This document shows, one piece after another, positions 55,411-63,665 of a DNA stretch of 64,000 bases; positions within the stretch are counted from its first letter, which is position 1; each line of letters starts with the position of its first letter. Source of the stretch: Streptomyces lasiicapitis (GTDB lineage: Bacteria > Actinomycetota > Actinomycetes > Streptomycetales > Streptomycetaceae); assembly GCF_014646335.1 (NCBI RefSeq), contig NZ_BMNG01000004.1:438638-502637 (forward strand). The letters run 5' to 3'. Below the pieces are notes generated by a model that did no database searches, was not told the origin of the DNA, and was given only the letters and a program-made list of their open reading frames with translations. The position numbers were made by a program, and so were the translations under genes.

Positions 55411-56550
55411 ATGAATGCGACTCTGCGCCTCGGGCGCCTCGCGGGTGTACGGGTCGGTGTGCATTGGACTGCACTGTTGATCGCTGTTCTCGTCGCCCTC
55501 ACGCTCGCGCGGGGCCGCTTTCCGCACGCCCACCCCGGCGAACCGGCCTGGGGCTACTGGGGGCTCGGTCTGATCACCGCCCTGATGTTCCTCGTCTCCT
55601 TGCTGGCGCACGAGATGGCACACGTGCTCGTCGCTCGCCGCAGCGGTGTGGCCGTCGACGACGTCACCCTGTGGATGCTCGGCGGGGCCGCGCGGTTGCG
55701 CGGCGCAGCGCGGCATCCGGTCACGGAGCTTCGCATCGCGGGCGTGGGCCCGCTGACGAGCCTGATCGCCGCGGTGTTCTTCACCGGCACCGCGGCATGG
55801 ATGGCGGTGCTGTCCGCGCCGGGACTCGCGGTGGAGTGCGTCAGCTGGCTTGCCGCGATCAACTTCGTGCTCGCCACGTTCAACGCGCTGCCCGCGGCGC
55901 CGCTCGACGGTGGGCGCGTGTTGCGGGCCTACCTGTGGCACCGTGGTGGGGACCGGGTTCGGGCAGCCCGCGGGGCTGTCGCGGCCGGCCGGTACCTCGG
56001 CTGGTTCATGCTTCTCACCGGCTTCGCGTCCGTGCTGCTGAGCGGAGTGCTCGTGGGGCTGTGGTCGGCGCTCGTCGGGTGGTTCCTGATCGCCGCGGTG
56101 ACTGCTGAGGGTCGAGTGGTCCAACTACAGGGAGTACTCGGCGATGTGACGGTGCGCCAAGTGATGACGCCGGAGCCGGTCACCGTGGCGCCCACGGTCA
56201 CGGTGGAGGGCTTCCTGGGCACCCTGCCGTTCCGGCGGTACGGGCACAGGGCAGTTCCCGCGGTGGCGTGCGACGGTGCCGTGGCGGGGCTGGTGCCGGC
56301 GTGGCGGATCAACCGCGTACCGCTGGAAGGCCGGTCGAAAGTCGTGATCGGAGACCTCATGCGCCCGGTCACCGAGGTCGTGACCGCGGCACCCGACGAT
56401 TTCGTCGCCGATCTGGTGCCGTGCCTCGATGCGGCACTGGAGCACCTTGCCCTCGTTCTCGAAGGTGGTCGTCTCGTCGGCGTGGTGTCGTCGTCGGACA
56501 TCAATCGGATGGTTTCGAAACTCACCACGGATGCACCGCTTCGGACGTGA
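55411..56550 (+). CDS. Site-2 protease family metalloprotease with CBS domains
   Basis: A 379-residue intramembrane zinc protease of the M50B/Rip3 type. Six or so membrane helices occupy residues 15-235. The zinc motif HEMAH (His67, Glu68, His71) is in helix 2, and the second ligand motif is ALPAAPLDGGRVL (Asp166). A C-terminal CBS pair (residues 245-370, VRQVMTPEPVTVAPTVTVEG) may sense nucleotides. Members release membrane-bound regulators or process signals. ATG 55411 follows CAGGAGG. Homologues occur in mycobacterial and streptomycete hypoxia clusters. Confidence 0.92.
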   Translation: MNATLRLGRLAGVRVGVHWTALLIAVLVALTLARGRFPHAHPGEPAWGYWGLGLITALMFLVSLLAHEMAHVLVARRSGVAVDDVTLWMLGGAARLRGAARHPVTELRIAGVGPLTSLIAAVFFTGTAAWMAVLSAPGLAVECVSWLAAINFVLATFNALPAAPLDGGRVLRAYLWHRGGDRVRAARGAVAAGRYLGWFMLLTGFASVLLSGVLVGLWSALVGWFLIAAVTAEGRVVQLQGVLGDVTVRQVMTPEPVTVAPTVTVEGFLGTLPFRRYGHRAVPAVACDGAVAGLVPAWRINRVPLEGRSKVVIGDLMRPVTEVVTAAPDDFVADLVPCLDAALEHLALVLEGGRLVGVVSSSDINRMVSKLTTDAPLRT

Positions 56551-56563
56551 GGCAGCGGCACGA

Positions 56564-56577
56564 AGGCCGATCGGCTT
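56564..56577. promoter_or_regulatory. Hypoxia-type box AGGCCGATCGGCTT
   Basis: Contains the perfect 10-mer GCCGATCGGC, identical to the centre of the box at 53950-53967. It lies 79 bp before the OsmC start and 14 bp after the protease stop. Confidence 0.55.
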
Positions 56578-56655
56578 GTGTCGCGGCCCGCTCGGCCCGT
56601 GGCTGGGCGTGCCCGTGCGAACTGGACTGGAAGCACCCGAGGACGGAGGGACACA

Positions 56656-57117
56656 GTGACGTACGACCAGACCACCGTCGAAACGACTGAGCAACCAGGC
56701 GCTATGCCACCGCCACCGGCATCCGAGTACGTCGATGTCACTCACGTGGCGGGGCAGGCGTACGCGGTATTCATCCGTGACCACGAACTGACCGTCGATC
56801 AGCCCGTCGTCGCGGGCGGCGGCGACGACGGGCCCACACCGGTGGAACTGTTCGTGTCGTCGCTCGCCGCTTGCGTTGCGTACTACGCCGGCCGGTTCCT
56901 GCAGCGCCACCATTTGCCGTGCGAAGGCCTGCGCGTGCGGGCCGAGTTCGACATGGCGGACGACCGGCCCGCCCGGGTCGCGGCCGTCCGCATGCGGATC
57001 CTGCTGCCCGTACGCCTCAGTGAGGCGCGGCGACGGGCACTGCGCGCGGTCGTGAACCACTGCACGGTCCACAACTCGCTGCGCCAGCCACCGGAGATCA
57101 CTGTTGGGACGGACTGA
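56656..57117 (+). CDS. OsmC-family protein
   Basis: A 153-residue OsmC/YhfA-like thiol protein. The two conserved Cys are at 73 (SSLAACVAYYAGRFL) and 136 (AVVNHCTVHNSL), as in hydroperoxide-reducing members. It probably detoxifies organic peroxides or reactive sulfur. Start GTG 56656; GGAGGG precedes it by 6 bases. It has its own upstream palindrome box. A second OsmC-family gene lies at 31603-32103, but sequence similarity between the two is low. Confidence 0.88.
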   Translation: MTYDQTTVETTEQPGAMPPPPASEYVDVTHVAGQAYAVFIRDHELTVDQPVVAGGGDDGPTPVELFVSSLAACVAYYAGRFLQRHHLPCEGLRVRAEFDMADDRPARVAAVRMRILLPVRLSEARRRALRAVVNHCTVHNSLRQPPEITVGTD

Positions 57118-57141
57118 ACAGGCCGCCGGGAGGAAACCACC

Positions 57142-57735
57142 ATGCGCGCACTGCTGCACCCATGGGTGCCGTGCGGCAAACCTGCACCGCTTCAGGGGAA
57201 GCTGCTGCTGGGGTCGTCCGGCAGGACGCTGAGCGAGAAGGACGTACTCGACCATCCTTCGGCCATCGGCCTACTGAGCGAGGACGCGTCCTGGCAGAGT
57301 GCGGTGCTGGACTGGTGGCTGCGCAGGCCCCGCCCCTGGCAGGTCGAGGCACGACACTCGTGGCGACGCGAGGGTCGCCGGCTGCGAGAGGAGCGGCCCA
57401 GGCTGCGGAAGGCGGATGCTCATGTACGAGTCCGGGATGCCGGTCCTGCTGGGCCTGGCCGTACTGGTCGCTGCGAAGGTCGTGTACCGCTACCTGTCCA
57501 CGGCTCAGGAGTTTCTGGGCGCCGGCGTTGCCGGCACTCGGCACGGGCTGCTTCTGGACGGTTGTGCTGCGCTTCTTCGCCGGTCTGGCGCGGAAGTTCA
57601 CCGATGAGGCCAAGACCATCGAGAAGACCCGGCAGTTGCGGCGTGTCGCGTGACGGTACGGCCGCTGGACGGGCGAGGGGCACGGGAGCGGGAACGCCCC
57701 GGTCCCTCGCCGCGCTGTGTCGGTCGGCCCACTAA
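57142..57735 (+). CDS. Small conserved hypothetical protein; 3' end uncertain
   Basis: The frame is open for 197 residues, but only the first ~93 look like a real protein: a lead MRALLHPWVPCGKPAPLQGK, then LLSEDASWQSAVLDWWLRRP and a basic helical stretch WRREGRRLREERPRLRK. The rest is Arg/Gly-biased and overlaps a better candidate in another frame at 57416, so the natural stop was probably near 57420 and lost by frameshift. GGGAGGAAA precedes ATG 57142. It follows OsmC by 24 bp. Function unknown. Confidence 0.45.
   Translation: MRALLHPWVPCGKPAPLQGKLLLGSSGRTLSEKDVLDHPSAIGLLSEDASWQSAVLDWWLRRPRPWQVEARHSWRREGRRLREERPRLRKADAHVRVRDAGPAGPGRTGRCEGRVPLPVHGSGVSGRRRCRHSARAASGRLCCASSPVWRGSSPMRPRPSRRPGSCGVSRDGTAAGRARGTGAGTPRSLAALCRSAH
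57416..57607 (+). CDS. Possible small membrane protein
   Basis: A 63-residue frame starting MLMYESGMPVLLGLAVLVAA KVVYRYL (split), with one hydrophobic helix at residues 9-22. GGAAGG precedes the ATG. In a second frame the same DNA continues VVLRFFAGLARKFTDEAKTI EKTRQLRRVA to a stop at 57653, which also looks protein-like, so a one-base frameshift near 57550 may have split one ~80-residue protein. No family recognised. Confidence 0.35.
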   Translation: MLMYESGMPVLLGLAVLVAAKVVYRYLSTAQEFLGAGVAGTRHGLLLDGCAALLRRSGAEVHR

Positions 57736-58020
57736 GGCCCGGATGCTGCGGGCTCGGCTGGTGGTCGTCCACGCCTGACAGCCGACCGCGGTCATGCGAG
57801 CGCTGAACTGGCCAAGCCTCTCGTGGCCTGCCCTCTTCACGCGCAGCGGGAGCCTGAGACGTCCAGCACCGCGGCACGGCACCATATCGCGCCTTGCGCC
57901 GGAGCAGGCATCGCCGCACCTGCCCCTCACCGTCGATATCGGCCGCGGCCACCGGCCCCACACTCTGATCGGTGAGGCCGCCCGCAGCCTGCTCGTCGCG
58001 ATCGGCGCTCCGCCTCCGCC
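57733..58020 (+). pseudogene. Universal stress protein remnant
   Basis: Bases 57733-57800 closely match 62104-62186 within the intact stress-protein gene at 62033, reading KARMLRARLVVVHA, then TGA where the intact copy has TGG (Trp), then QPTAVMRAL. Further on, PHTLIGEAARSLLVAIGA resembles the end of a Usp domain. It has in-frame stops and no start, and is a decayed duplicate of the 62-kb gene. Confidence 0.6.
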
Positions 58021-58078
58021 GGCCCGCCGCGTTGTTGTCGCGGTCCGTGTCAGCCTGCCAAGTGGTTCTCGCTGCACC

Positions 58079-58092
58079 GGGCCTTTCGGCCG
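58079..58092. promoter_or_regulatory. Hypoxia-type box upstream of the LysM gene
   Basis: GGGCCTTTCGGCCG keeps GGCC arms with a 4-bp centre and lies 105 bp before the LysM protein start, the same distance as at other island genes. Confidence 0.4.
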
Positions 58093-58197
58093 TCGGCTCG
58101 GACGGACACCTGACACGTCCGAAAGCTCCGTTTGCAAGAAGTGGAAAAGGGAGTTGCCTGGAGGGGAACCACAGGCTCTCCAGACGCTGGAGGTTCC

Positions 58198-58689
58198 ATG
58201 ACCAATCGGATCGATCAGCCCCGAAAGCTTGATCTCGTCGGCAACCCGATACACGTGGGCGGAGTCGGCACTGGCCACGAGGGCACGCTCCACTACCGGG
58301 TCGGCGACGGCCACGACGAGGTGACCGGACACTTCAACGTCGGCGGCGGTACTGGTGAGCACGGACAGTTCCACGTCCAGGCGGACGTCGGCCGCGCCAA
58401 GTTCCAGGTCGACAGGCTTCTCATCCAGGTGTTCGAGAAGAGCCCCAAGGACGGCAGCGAGATCAACGTGGTGACCACGCCTGTGCTTTACGGGCCGCGC
58501 ATCGTGCCCGGCTACTACGGCTACCGCGAGCACAAGGTGGTCAAGGGGGACACTCTGTCCGGACTGGCAAAGGCACACTACGGAGACCCCTCGCTGTTCA
58601 AGCGCATCGTGCGTGCCAACCCGGACCAGATAAGCGACCCGGACAAGATCACCCCGGGTCAGGTCCTGCGGATACCCATCGGTTCTTGA
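58198..58689 (+). CDS. LysM-domain protein
   Basis: A 163-residue protein with a C-terminal LysM domain (residues 112-162, HKVVKGDTLSGLAKAHYGDP and PGQVLRIPIG) that usually binds peptidoglycan. The N-terminal 100 residues form a beta-rich region with VGDGHDEVTGHFNVGGGTGE and no family I am sure of. There is no signal peptide, as in the cytoplasmic YgaU-like stress proteins combining a small domain with LysM. GAGGTTCC lies just before ATG 58198. Likely stress-related in this setting. Confidence 0.85.
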   Translation: MTNRIDQPRKLDLVGNPIHVGGVGTGHEGTLHYRVGDGHDEVTGHFNVGGGTGEHGQFHVQADVGRAKFQVDRLLIQVFEKSPKDGSEINVVTTPVLYGPRIVPGYYGYREHKVVKGDTLSGLAKAHYGDPSLFKRIVRANPDQISDPDKITPGQVLRIPIGS

Positions 58690-58973
58690 ACCTGCGTCGC
58701 ATGACGCACGGAGTCGGCGCCGAGCAAGGTCTGAGTCCGCCTGGCGCGGCCTCTGTGAGGGGTGCCCGCCTCCGCAGGGCGGCGCCGGCACCGCTCAAGG
58801 AGCCGGACACTCCCCCCTGCGTCGTTGCCCAGAAACTGCTGTGCCGAGGGAGGGTGGCAGAGGGCGGCCGATCTCATCCAGGACCGGCTGCCCTTCGCGG
58901 GCCGGGCCTCGCGGTTGGGCCGTTACGGCTCGCAGCGGCTGATCTTGCCCGCCTGGCAGGCTGAGGCGTACGG

Positions 58974-59471
58974 TCACTTGTCCATCTTGAGGCCGGAGAT
59001 CAATCGCGTCGCGATGTCGGACTGGACCATCAGATGAGTGTGGCGGACCTGATTCTCCGAGACCTTCCAGGTCAGGGTCACGCGGCTCCAGCAATGCCCC
59101 ATCCCGCTGTCGTTGTAGACGACCTTCCACGCCGTGGGCACCTCCTTGGCGCGCAGCACGCCGTCCTTGTGGTGGGCCGCCTCCCAACGGGCCAGACTGT
59201 GGCTCAGCCCGGGGGTCAGGTAGTGGTTGCGCAGGGCGTGGCTGAGTCGTCCTCGGCCGGAGTCGAACAGGACGTCGATGTACGCGCCGTAGAAGTCCGC
59301 GACCCGATCGACCGTGGACTGAGGGCTGCCGCCGCGGGCAAGTGGGGCTTGCGGGGTGGCCAGGGCCGCGCTCCTGGCCTGGCTGCCGGTCGCGCTGCCC
59401 GGTGTCGTCGCTCCGAGCAGGAGCACTGCACCGCCCAACGCGAGACGGCGGAGAGTAGGGGCTGCAAGCAT
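58974..59471 (-). CDS. Secreted hypothetical protein
   Basis: A 165-residue protein with a signal peptide (MLAAPTLRRLALGGAVLLLG, cleavage probably after about residue 30). The mature domain reads VDRVADFYGAYIDVLFDSGR GRLSHALRNHYL (split), then WKVSENQVRHTHLMV. This compact alpha/beta fold resembles DUF-type NTF2-like secreted proteins of streptomycetes. AGGAAAAG lies before ATG 59471. A GCCGTACGGC palindrome is 110 bp upstream. Function unknown. Confidence 0.75.
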   Translation of the reverse strand: MLAAPTLRRLALGGAVLLLGATTPGSATGSQARSAALATPQAPLARGGSPQSTVDRVADFYGAYIDVLFDSGRGRLSHALRNHYLTPGLSHSLARWEAAHHKDGVLRAKEVPTAWKVVYNDSGMGHCWSRVTLTWKVSENQVRHTHLMVQSDIATRLISGLKMDK

Positions 59472-59856
59472 GTCTTTTCCTTTCTTCTGTCCAGCCACCG
59501 AAGTGGGACGACCAGGTGTCTCACCATCCAGTGCACCGCGTCGGCGCCCTGCGGTCGGCGGGCCGACAGGACCGACTTGGAGGCCGTACGGCGCTGTTGC
59601 GGCGGCGGGTGTGCTGAGTCGGGGAGCGCGCTCGGGGCTTGGTCGCCGAAGCCCGCGTGGAGCCGTGCCCGCCCCCTTGCTCGGTCGGCCGTGCCAGCGC
59701 GGGCTCCGAAGTCCGGCCCCTGCTCCGATGCCGCCAGGAACCAGGCCCTGCCGGTCGGCCTGATGAGGAAGGCCGCTCGGCACTCGCTGCTCCGCGTCGG
59801 TGGCGGAAGGATGAAGGAGGCGTACAAGACGGCAACAGCACTGTAGGGAGGGCGAG
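59472..59856. promoter_or_regulatory. Divergent intergenic region with palindrome at 59581-59592
   Basis: No gene is supported. AGGCCGTACGGC (59581-59592) contains a perfect 10-bp palindrome of the island type, 110 bp before the secreted protein start. CAGGCC-N9-GGCCTG at about 59742-59762 has different geometry and is closer to Hsp20. Either could serve low-oxygen or heat control. Confidence 0.4.
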
Positions 59857-60282
59857 ATGACTGGCATGATCGAACGGCTGCCGGGATGGCCGCTGGTGTT
59901 GCCGGATCTGTTCGGCTGGATGGACTCCGGGCTGCCCGGAGTACTCACCACACCTGGTCTGCACAGCATCCGGATAGAGGAATCGTTGAAGGACGGGGTG
60001 TACATCCTGCGGGCCGAACTCCCGGGCGTCGACCCGGCCAAGGACATTGAACTCGGCATCGCCGAAGGCGTTTTGACGTTGCGCGCCGAACGTGGCACCG
60101 AAACCACCGCCAAACACCACACCGAATTCCGCTACGGCACATTCGCCCGCTCAGTTCGGCTGCCCGCCGGTGCTCGGGGCGACGATGCCACCGCGGACTA
60201 CAAGGACGGTGTCCTGACCGTCGAGGTTCCGGTGCCGGAGACGAAGACGGGCACCAGGATCATCCCGGTGCGACACGTCTGA
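59857..60282 (+). CDS. Hsp20/alpha-crystallin small heat-shock protein
   Basis: A 141-residue holdase chaperone. The alpha-crystallin domain spans residues 38-135: IRIEESLKDGVYILRAELPG VDPAKDIEL (split), then FRYGTFARSVRLPAG and the A-x-x-x-D-G-V-L motif in ADYKDGVLTVEVP. The C-terminal IIPV serves as the I-x-I-type oligomer contact. GGGAGG sits 6 bases before ATG 59857. Its mycobacterial counterpart HspX/Acr is the classic DosR-regulon product. Confidence 0.93.
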   Translation: MTGMIERLPGWPLVLPDLFGWMDSGLPGVLTTPGLHSIRIEESLKDGVYILRAELPGVDPAKDIELGIAEGVLTLRAERGTETTAKHHTEFRYGTFARSVRLPAGARGDDATADYKDGVLTVEVPVPETKTGTRIIPVRHV

Positions 60283-60292
60283 GCACCAGGGT

Positions 60293-60505
60293 GTGAAGCG
60301 CGCGCTTCTGCGTGTCCCAGGGAACTGGCGCGCAGAGGCGGCGCCGGGGTGGCCCCAAGGCTTGCTTCCCGCATCCTCAGGAGCAGTTGTCGTGACCCGA
60401 CGGACGTCCCCCGAAGTGGCCGGACGGATGTCGCGTCGCCGCAAGACGGCGTTCATCCACGCCCAGCTCGGTGACGGACCCATCGTCGAAGCTCCCGCCA
60501 CCTGA
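60293..60505 (+). CDS. Possible small ORF
   Basis: A 70-residue GTG-start frame 10 bp after hsp20 (MKRALLRVPGNWRAEAAPGW ... SRRRKTAFIHAQLGDGPIVE). No family is recognised, and its end overlaps the 3' extension of the opposing stress-protein gene. Either this frame or that extension is probably not real. Confidence 0.2.
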   Translation: MKRALLRVPGNWRAEAAPGWPQGLLPASSGAVVVTRRTSPEVAGRMSRRRKTAFIHAQLGDGPIVEAPAT

Positions 60506-61583
60506 ACCATCGGGTGCCGCGGCGAGATCCTCGGATCGCACCACACCCAAGCCGAGCACAAGCCCGGCACACCCGCACCGACCTGCCCAGCCGAGCCCGG
60601 GCGAGGCAGGTGAGCGTGCGGGTGCACTGTCCGACAGCTCTCCGGGCCCGGCAGGACAGCAGGCTGACGCACGGCTGCCCGCGCGGATGGCGACATGCAC
60701 TCGGCCGGGGAACGGCGACCACCGGACACTGGGCGTGGCGCAGTGCGCTGTGGAGGACTGAGCCGAGCGGCGGGCCGGGCAAGCAGCCGGGACCGCGGGT
60801 GCCCACGATGAGGCCCAGCGCGTGCGCGGACTCCTGAGCCAGTACCTGTGCCGGGTGGCCGCTGATCACCCTGTGGTGTACGTCCACGGCCGGGTGAAGG
60901 GCTTGTCGCACCGCCACTGTCTCCGGCAGGCGCTGGCGGCATTCACGCAAGGCCGCTCGCTCGTCCGGGACGCCGAGGAGCGGGGGGCGCCATACGTACA
61001 GCACCCGCAGCGCCGCACCGCGCCGGGCGGCTTCCTCGAAGGCGAGGTCGACGGCGGCCGCGGAATGGTGGCGGCCGTCCCAACCCACATCCACGCCCAC
61101 GACGAAGAACGGTTGTCGACTGACGGGTTCGTGATTGCGCACGACCACCACAGGGCAGGTGGCGTGCGCGATGGCCGGTAGTGCGACAGGGGCTGAGGCG
61201 AACAGTCGCCCTCTTCTGTTCCACCATCGCGAGCTGAGCACCAAGGCTGTGGCCGTGCGGGCCTGGTCGCGCACAATCGGCGCAGGCGCGTCCACGACAA
61301 GCAGCGTGGAGACCTCCAGATGCGGGTGACGGTTCTGGACGTAGGCGACCGCTTCGCGGAGGTTCTGTACCGCGGAGCCGCGCGGGCCGTGGGTCTGCTG
61401 GTTCTCCCGAAGCCGCATGGGCTCAGCCGGGCGTGGGTCGGTCGGACCCCACGCCATGAGCAGGCGCAGCGGCAGCCGGCGCCCGTCGGCTTCGTCGGCT
61501 CCCCAAGCCAGGGCCTCCCGGCAGGACGGATCTTCATCGATACAAACCACGATCGGTGTGCATACTTCTGCGGTCATCGTCAC
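60453..61583 (-). CDS. Tandem universal stress protein with aberrant C-terminal extension
   Basis: A 376-residue frame. Two Usp domains lie at residues 8-150 (PIVVCIDEDPSCREALAWGA) and 158-300 (FFVVGVDVGWDGRHHSAAAV; LIVGTRGPGCLPGPPLGSVL with the nucleotide loop in domain 2). Domain 1 has a weak loop (LVLSSRWWNRRG), so it may not bind ATP. Usp proteins normally end right after CPVVAVPRP. Here ~75 Arg/Cys-rich residues follow, which suggests a lost stop codon. ATG 61583 gives MTMTAEVCTPIVVCID; it is divergent from the next Usp gene. Confidence 0.82.
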   Translation of the reverse strand: MTMTAEVCTPIVVCIDEDPSCREALAWGADEADGRRLPLRLLMAWGPTDPRPAEPMRLRENQQTHGPRGSAVQNLREAVAYVQNRHPHLEVSTLLVVDAPAPIVRDQARTATALVLSSRWWNRRGRLFASAPVALPAIAHATCPVVVVRNHEPVSRQPFFVVGVDVGWDGRHHSAAAVDLAFEEAARRGAALRVLYVWRPPLLGVPDERAALRECRQRLPETVAVRQALHPAVDVHHRVISGHPAQVLAQESAHALGLIVGTRGPGCLPGPPLGSVLHSALRHAQCPVVAVPRPSACRHPRGQPCVSLLSCRARRAVGQCTRTLTCLARARLGRSVRVCRACARLGCGAIRGSRRGTRWFRWRELRRWVRHRAGRG

Positions 61584-62032
61584 CTCCGCCGTCGTCTCGG
61601 GGTCGGGCCCGGCCCCGGCCTGGAGGGGGTGGGCACGCCTTCGGTCTTCTTGGGGTGGCTGAGGTCCCCGAAAGGCTTGTGACAGTGACAGTCAGAGTGC
61701 TGTGCGGCCGGGATGAAAGGCACTTCACCCTAGGACGGGTTGCGGCGCCCAGCCAGTCTCGTTCTCAGTCAGTAGGCGTGCTTGGAGGGCAGCGTCAGCC
61801 GCACCGGGGTTCTGCCATCGCGCGTGACGGAGCCTCAACGGGGCGAGGCCCGGCGACGGGCCTGGTTCCTTCGGCCTCGCGATGTGGCCGGGCGGCCCCT
61901 GTTCGTTCCCGGCGGCCGGGGGCCACGGTGGGACCAGGACAACCGGAAGCTGCCGGACCCGGTCAGGGCAACGCGCCCTCAGGCCCGGGTCCCTCGCCGC
62001 TGTTGACGGCCCTGATGCGGAACGAGGACATC
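61584..62032. promoter_or_regulatory. Divergent promoter region of two stress-protein genes
   Basis: No gene is supported in these 449 bases. AGGCCC-N6-GGGCCT at 61846-61863 is a perfect 6-bp inverted repeat of the same overall 18-bp length as the island box but with a different centre. It is a weak candidate site for both genes. Confidence 0.35.
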
Positions 62033-62545
62033 ATGGTGGATGTGGCCCAAGGAGGGCTGGTCGTAGGCGTGGACGGCTCGGCTGCCGCCCTCGCGGCTCT
62101 GCGTTGGTCGGCCACGAAGGCCCGGCTGCTGCGGGCTCCGCTCGTGGTCGTCCACGCCTGGCAGCCGACCGCGGTCCTGCGAGCGCCTTATGCCCCTGCT
62201 GCGGGACGGCGCACGCCGGAACAGGAACACGCTTGTGCCACCGCGACGCTGGAGGAGGCCGTGGCCGAACTCCTTGAGGCGGACCCGGGCGTCGACTTCG
62301 TTCCCCTGCTGGATTGCGGCCCGGCCGAGCGGATTCTGCTGCGCCACAGCTCGGAAGCTCTGCTGCTCGCGCTAGGCCGCAAGCCCCTCAGGGACGTCTC
62401 CGGGCCCGTGCTCGGCGCGGTCACGCGGGCTTGCCTGCGGTACGCGGTGTGCCCAGTGGTCACCGTGCCCGAGCTGCGCTCCTCCGGAGATCAAGCTCCT
62501 CCGCGGTTCGCACCGGAGACGGCAGTGGGTCTGGAACGTGCCTGA
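62033..62545 (+). CDS. Universal stress protein, single domain
   Basis: A 170-residue UspA-domain protein. The start is GGLVVGVDGSAAALAALRWS, and the ligand loop region (LLLALGRKPLRDVSGPVLGA) is modified: the usual VGSRG is LALGRKP, yet the following G-S/P-V is retained. ATG 62033 has GAGGA upstream; ATG 62015 is an alternative. A partial decayed copy lies at 57733-58020. Together with its neighbours it makes three stress-protein genes in 3 kb. Confidence 0.87.
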   Translation: MVDVAQGGLVVGVDGSAAALAALRWSATKARLLRAPLVVVHAWQPTAVLRAPYAPAAGRRTPEQEHACATATLEEAVAELLEADPGVDFVPLLDCGPAERILLRHSSEALLLALGRKPLRDVSGPVLGAVTRACLRYAVCPVVTVPELRSSGDQAPPRFAPETAVGLERA

Positions 62546-62612
62546 ACGCGCCGTTGGCTGCTTCCCCAGTCGCGAAGGGCGACCCGGCAAGGGCAACCCG
62601 AAAGACCCCGGG

Positions 62613-62634
62613 GCAGGGGCCAGGTGGCCCCTGC
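62613..62634. promoter_or_regulatory. 22-bp perfect inverted repeat upstream of a stress-protein gene
   Basis: GCAGGGGCCA-GG-TGGCCCCTGC has perfect 10-bp arms and contains GGGGCC/GGCCCC as in the island box. It is 50 bp before ATG 62684 and 68 bp after the preceding stop. It could be a regulator site or a terminator hairpin. Confidence 0.5.
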
Positions 62635-62683
62635 ACAGCCGGCCTCGGTGACGCGACGCTTGCGACAAGAGGGGGTGACGACG

Positions 62684-63580
62684 ATGGTCCGACCCATCGT
62701 GGTGGGCCTTGACGGCTCACGTGAGAGCGTTTGTGCCGCACACTGGGCGGCTCGCGAGGCGGTACGCCGCGGTCTCCCGCTGCGTCTGATGCACGCCTGG
62801 GAAGGGATGCCGAAGGACACGGAACCCGTGAGCCTGCCGGAGTTGAAGGTTCCACAGAGCCGTGCGCGAGCGATCCTGCACGGTGCCGTGGACCAGGTGC
62901 GCGCTCGGTGTCCGAGCGTGCGTCTGACCGCCGAGCCGATCGGACGGCCGCCTGTGCCGGCGCTCGTGGCCGAGGCGGAGTCCGCGGAGCTGCTGGTCCT
63001 GGGCAGCCAGGGCTTCGGCGGTCTGGGCGGCCTCCTCGCGGGGTCGGTCGCCATGGCCGTGGTGGCTCGCGCGCGGATGCCGGTGGTACTGGTGCGCGCG
63101 GGCTTCGCAGCCGTCGACGAGCACGTGCCGAACGGCGACGGGCAGGCCTCGGCCGGCAATCCGTACCGACCGGTGGCGCTGGCCCTCGACCTGACGCACG
63201 ACTGCCACGCGCTGCTCGACTTCGCCTTCGAGGCCGCGCGGCACCGCGCCGCTCCGCTGCACGCCGTGTACGCGTGGAGGCTTCCTCACACCCACACCGA
63301 CACGGACGAACAGGGGCACGTGCCGGGCCGGTGGGACGCCGAGTGGGCCCTGGACAGTGTGCTCGACCCGTGGCGCGACAAATACCCCGACGTCACCGTC
63401 CACGCGGAGGCGGAGCACACGCGCCCCGTCCACGCCGTGCTGCGGGCCGCGGAACACGCCGGCCTTCTCGTCCTCGGCCGTGAGGTACGCCGCGGCGCCG
63501 TGGGCGGCCGCACGGGCCACGTCACGCGCATGGCCATCCAACACGTCAGTTGCCCCATCGCCGTCGTCGCTCACGAATGA
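62684..63580 (+). CDS. Tandem-domain universal stress protein
   Basis: A 298-residue protein with two Usp domains (residues 2-145 and 160-297). Domain 1 begins PIVVGLDGSRESVCAAHWAA and has the ATP loop LVLGSQGFGGLGGLLAGSVA. Domain 2 has LVLGREVRRGAVGGRTGHVT, a divergent loop. The ATG at 62684 follows AGAGGGGGTG. Likely a nucleotide-binding dormancy/stress protein, similar in type to the one at 54067-54936. Confidence 0.92.
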   Translation: MVRPIVVGLDGSRESVCAAHWAAREAVRRGLPLRLMHAWEGMPKDTEPVSLPELKVPQSRARAILHGAVDQVRARCPSVRLTAEPIGRPPVPALVAEAESAELLVLGSQGFGGLGGLLAGSVAMAVVARARMPVVLVRAGFAAVDEHVPNGDGQASAGNPYRPVALALDLTHDCHALLDFAFEAARHRAAPLHAVYAWRLPHTHTDTDEQGHVPGRWDAEWALDSVLDPWRDKYPDVTVHAEAEHTRPVHAVLRAAEHAGLLVLGREVRRGAVGGRTGHVTRMAIQHVSCPIAVVAHE

Positions 63581-63665
63581 GCCGCCCACGGGTGATCCGC
63601 GAAGCGCGGTTCATCCGACGACGAGCCGTGGACCTCACGGCCACCACGACCCCAAGGAGCCGCAC

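Noticed and set aside
59742..59762. CAGGCC-N9-GGCCTG as an island box for hsp20
   Set aside because: Arm spacing of 9 differs from the 2-bp spacing of the reference palindrome, so it is not counted as a copy.
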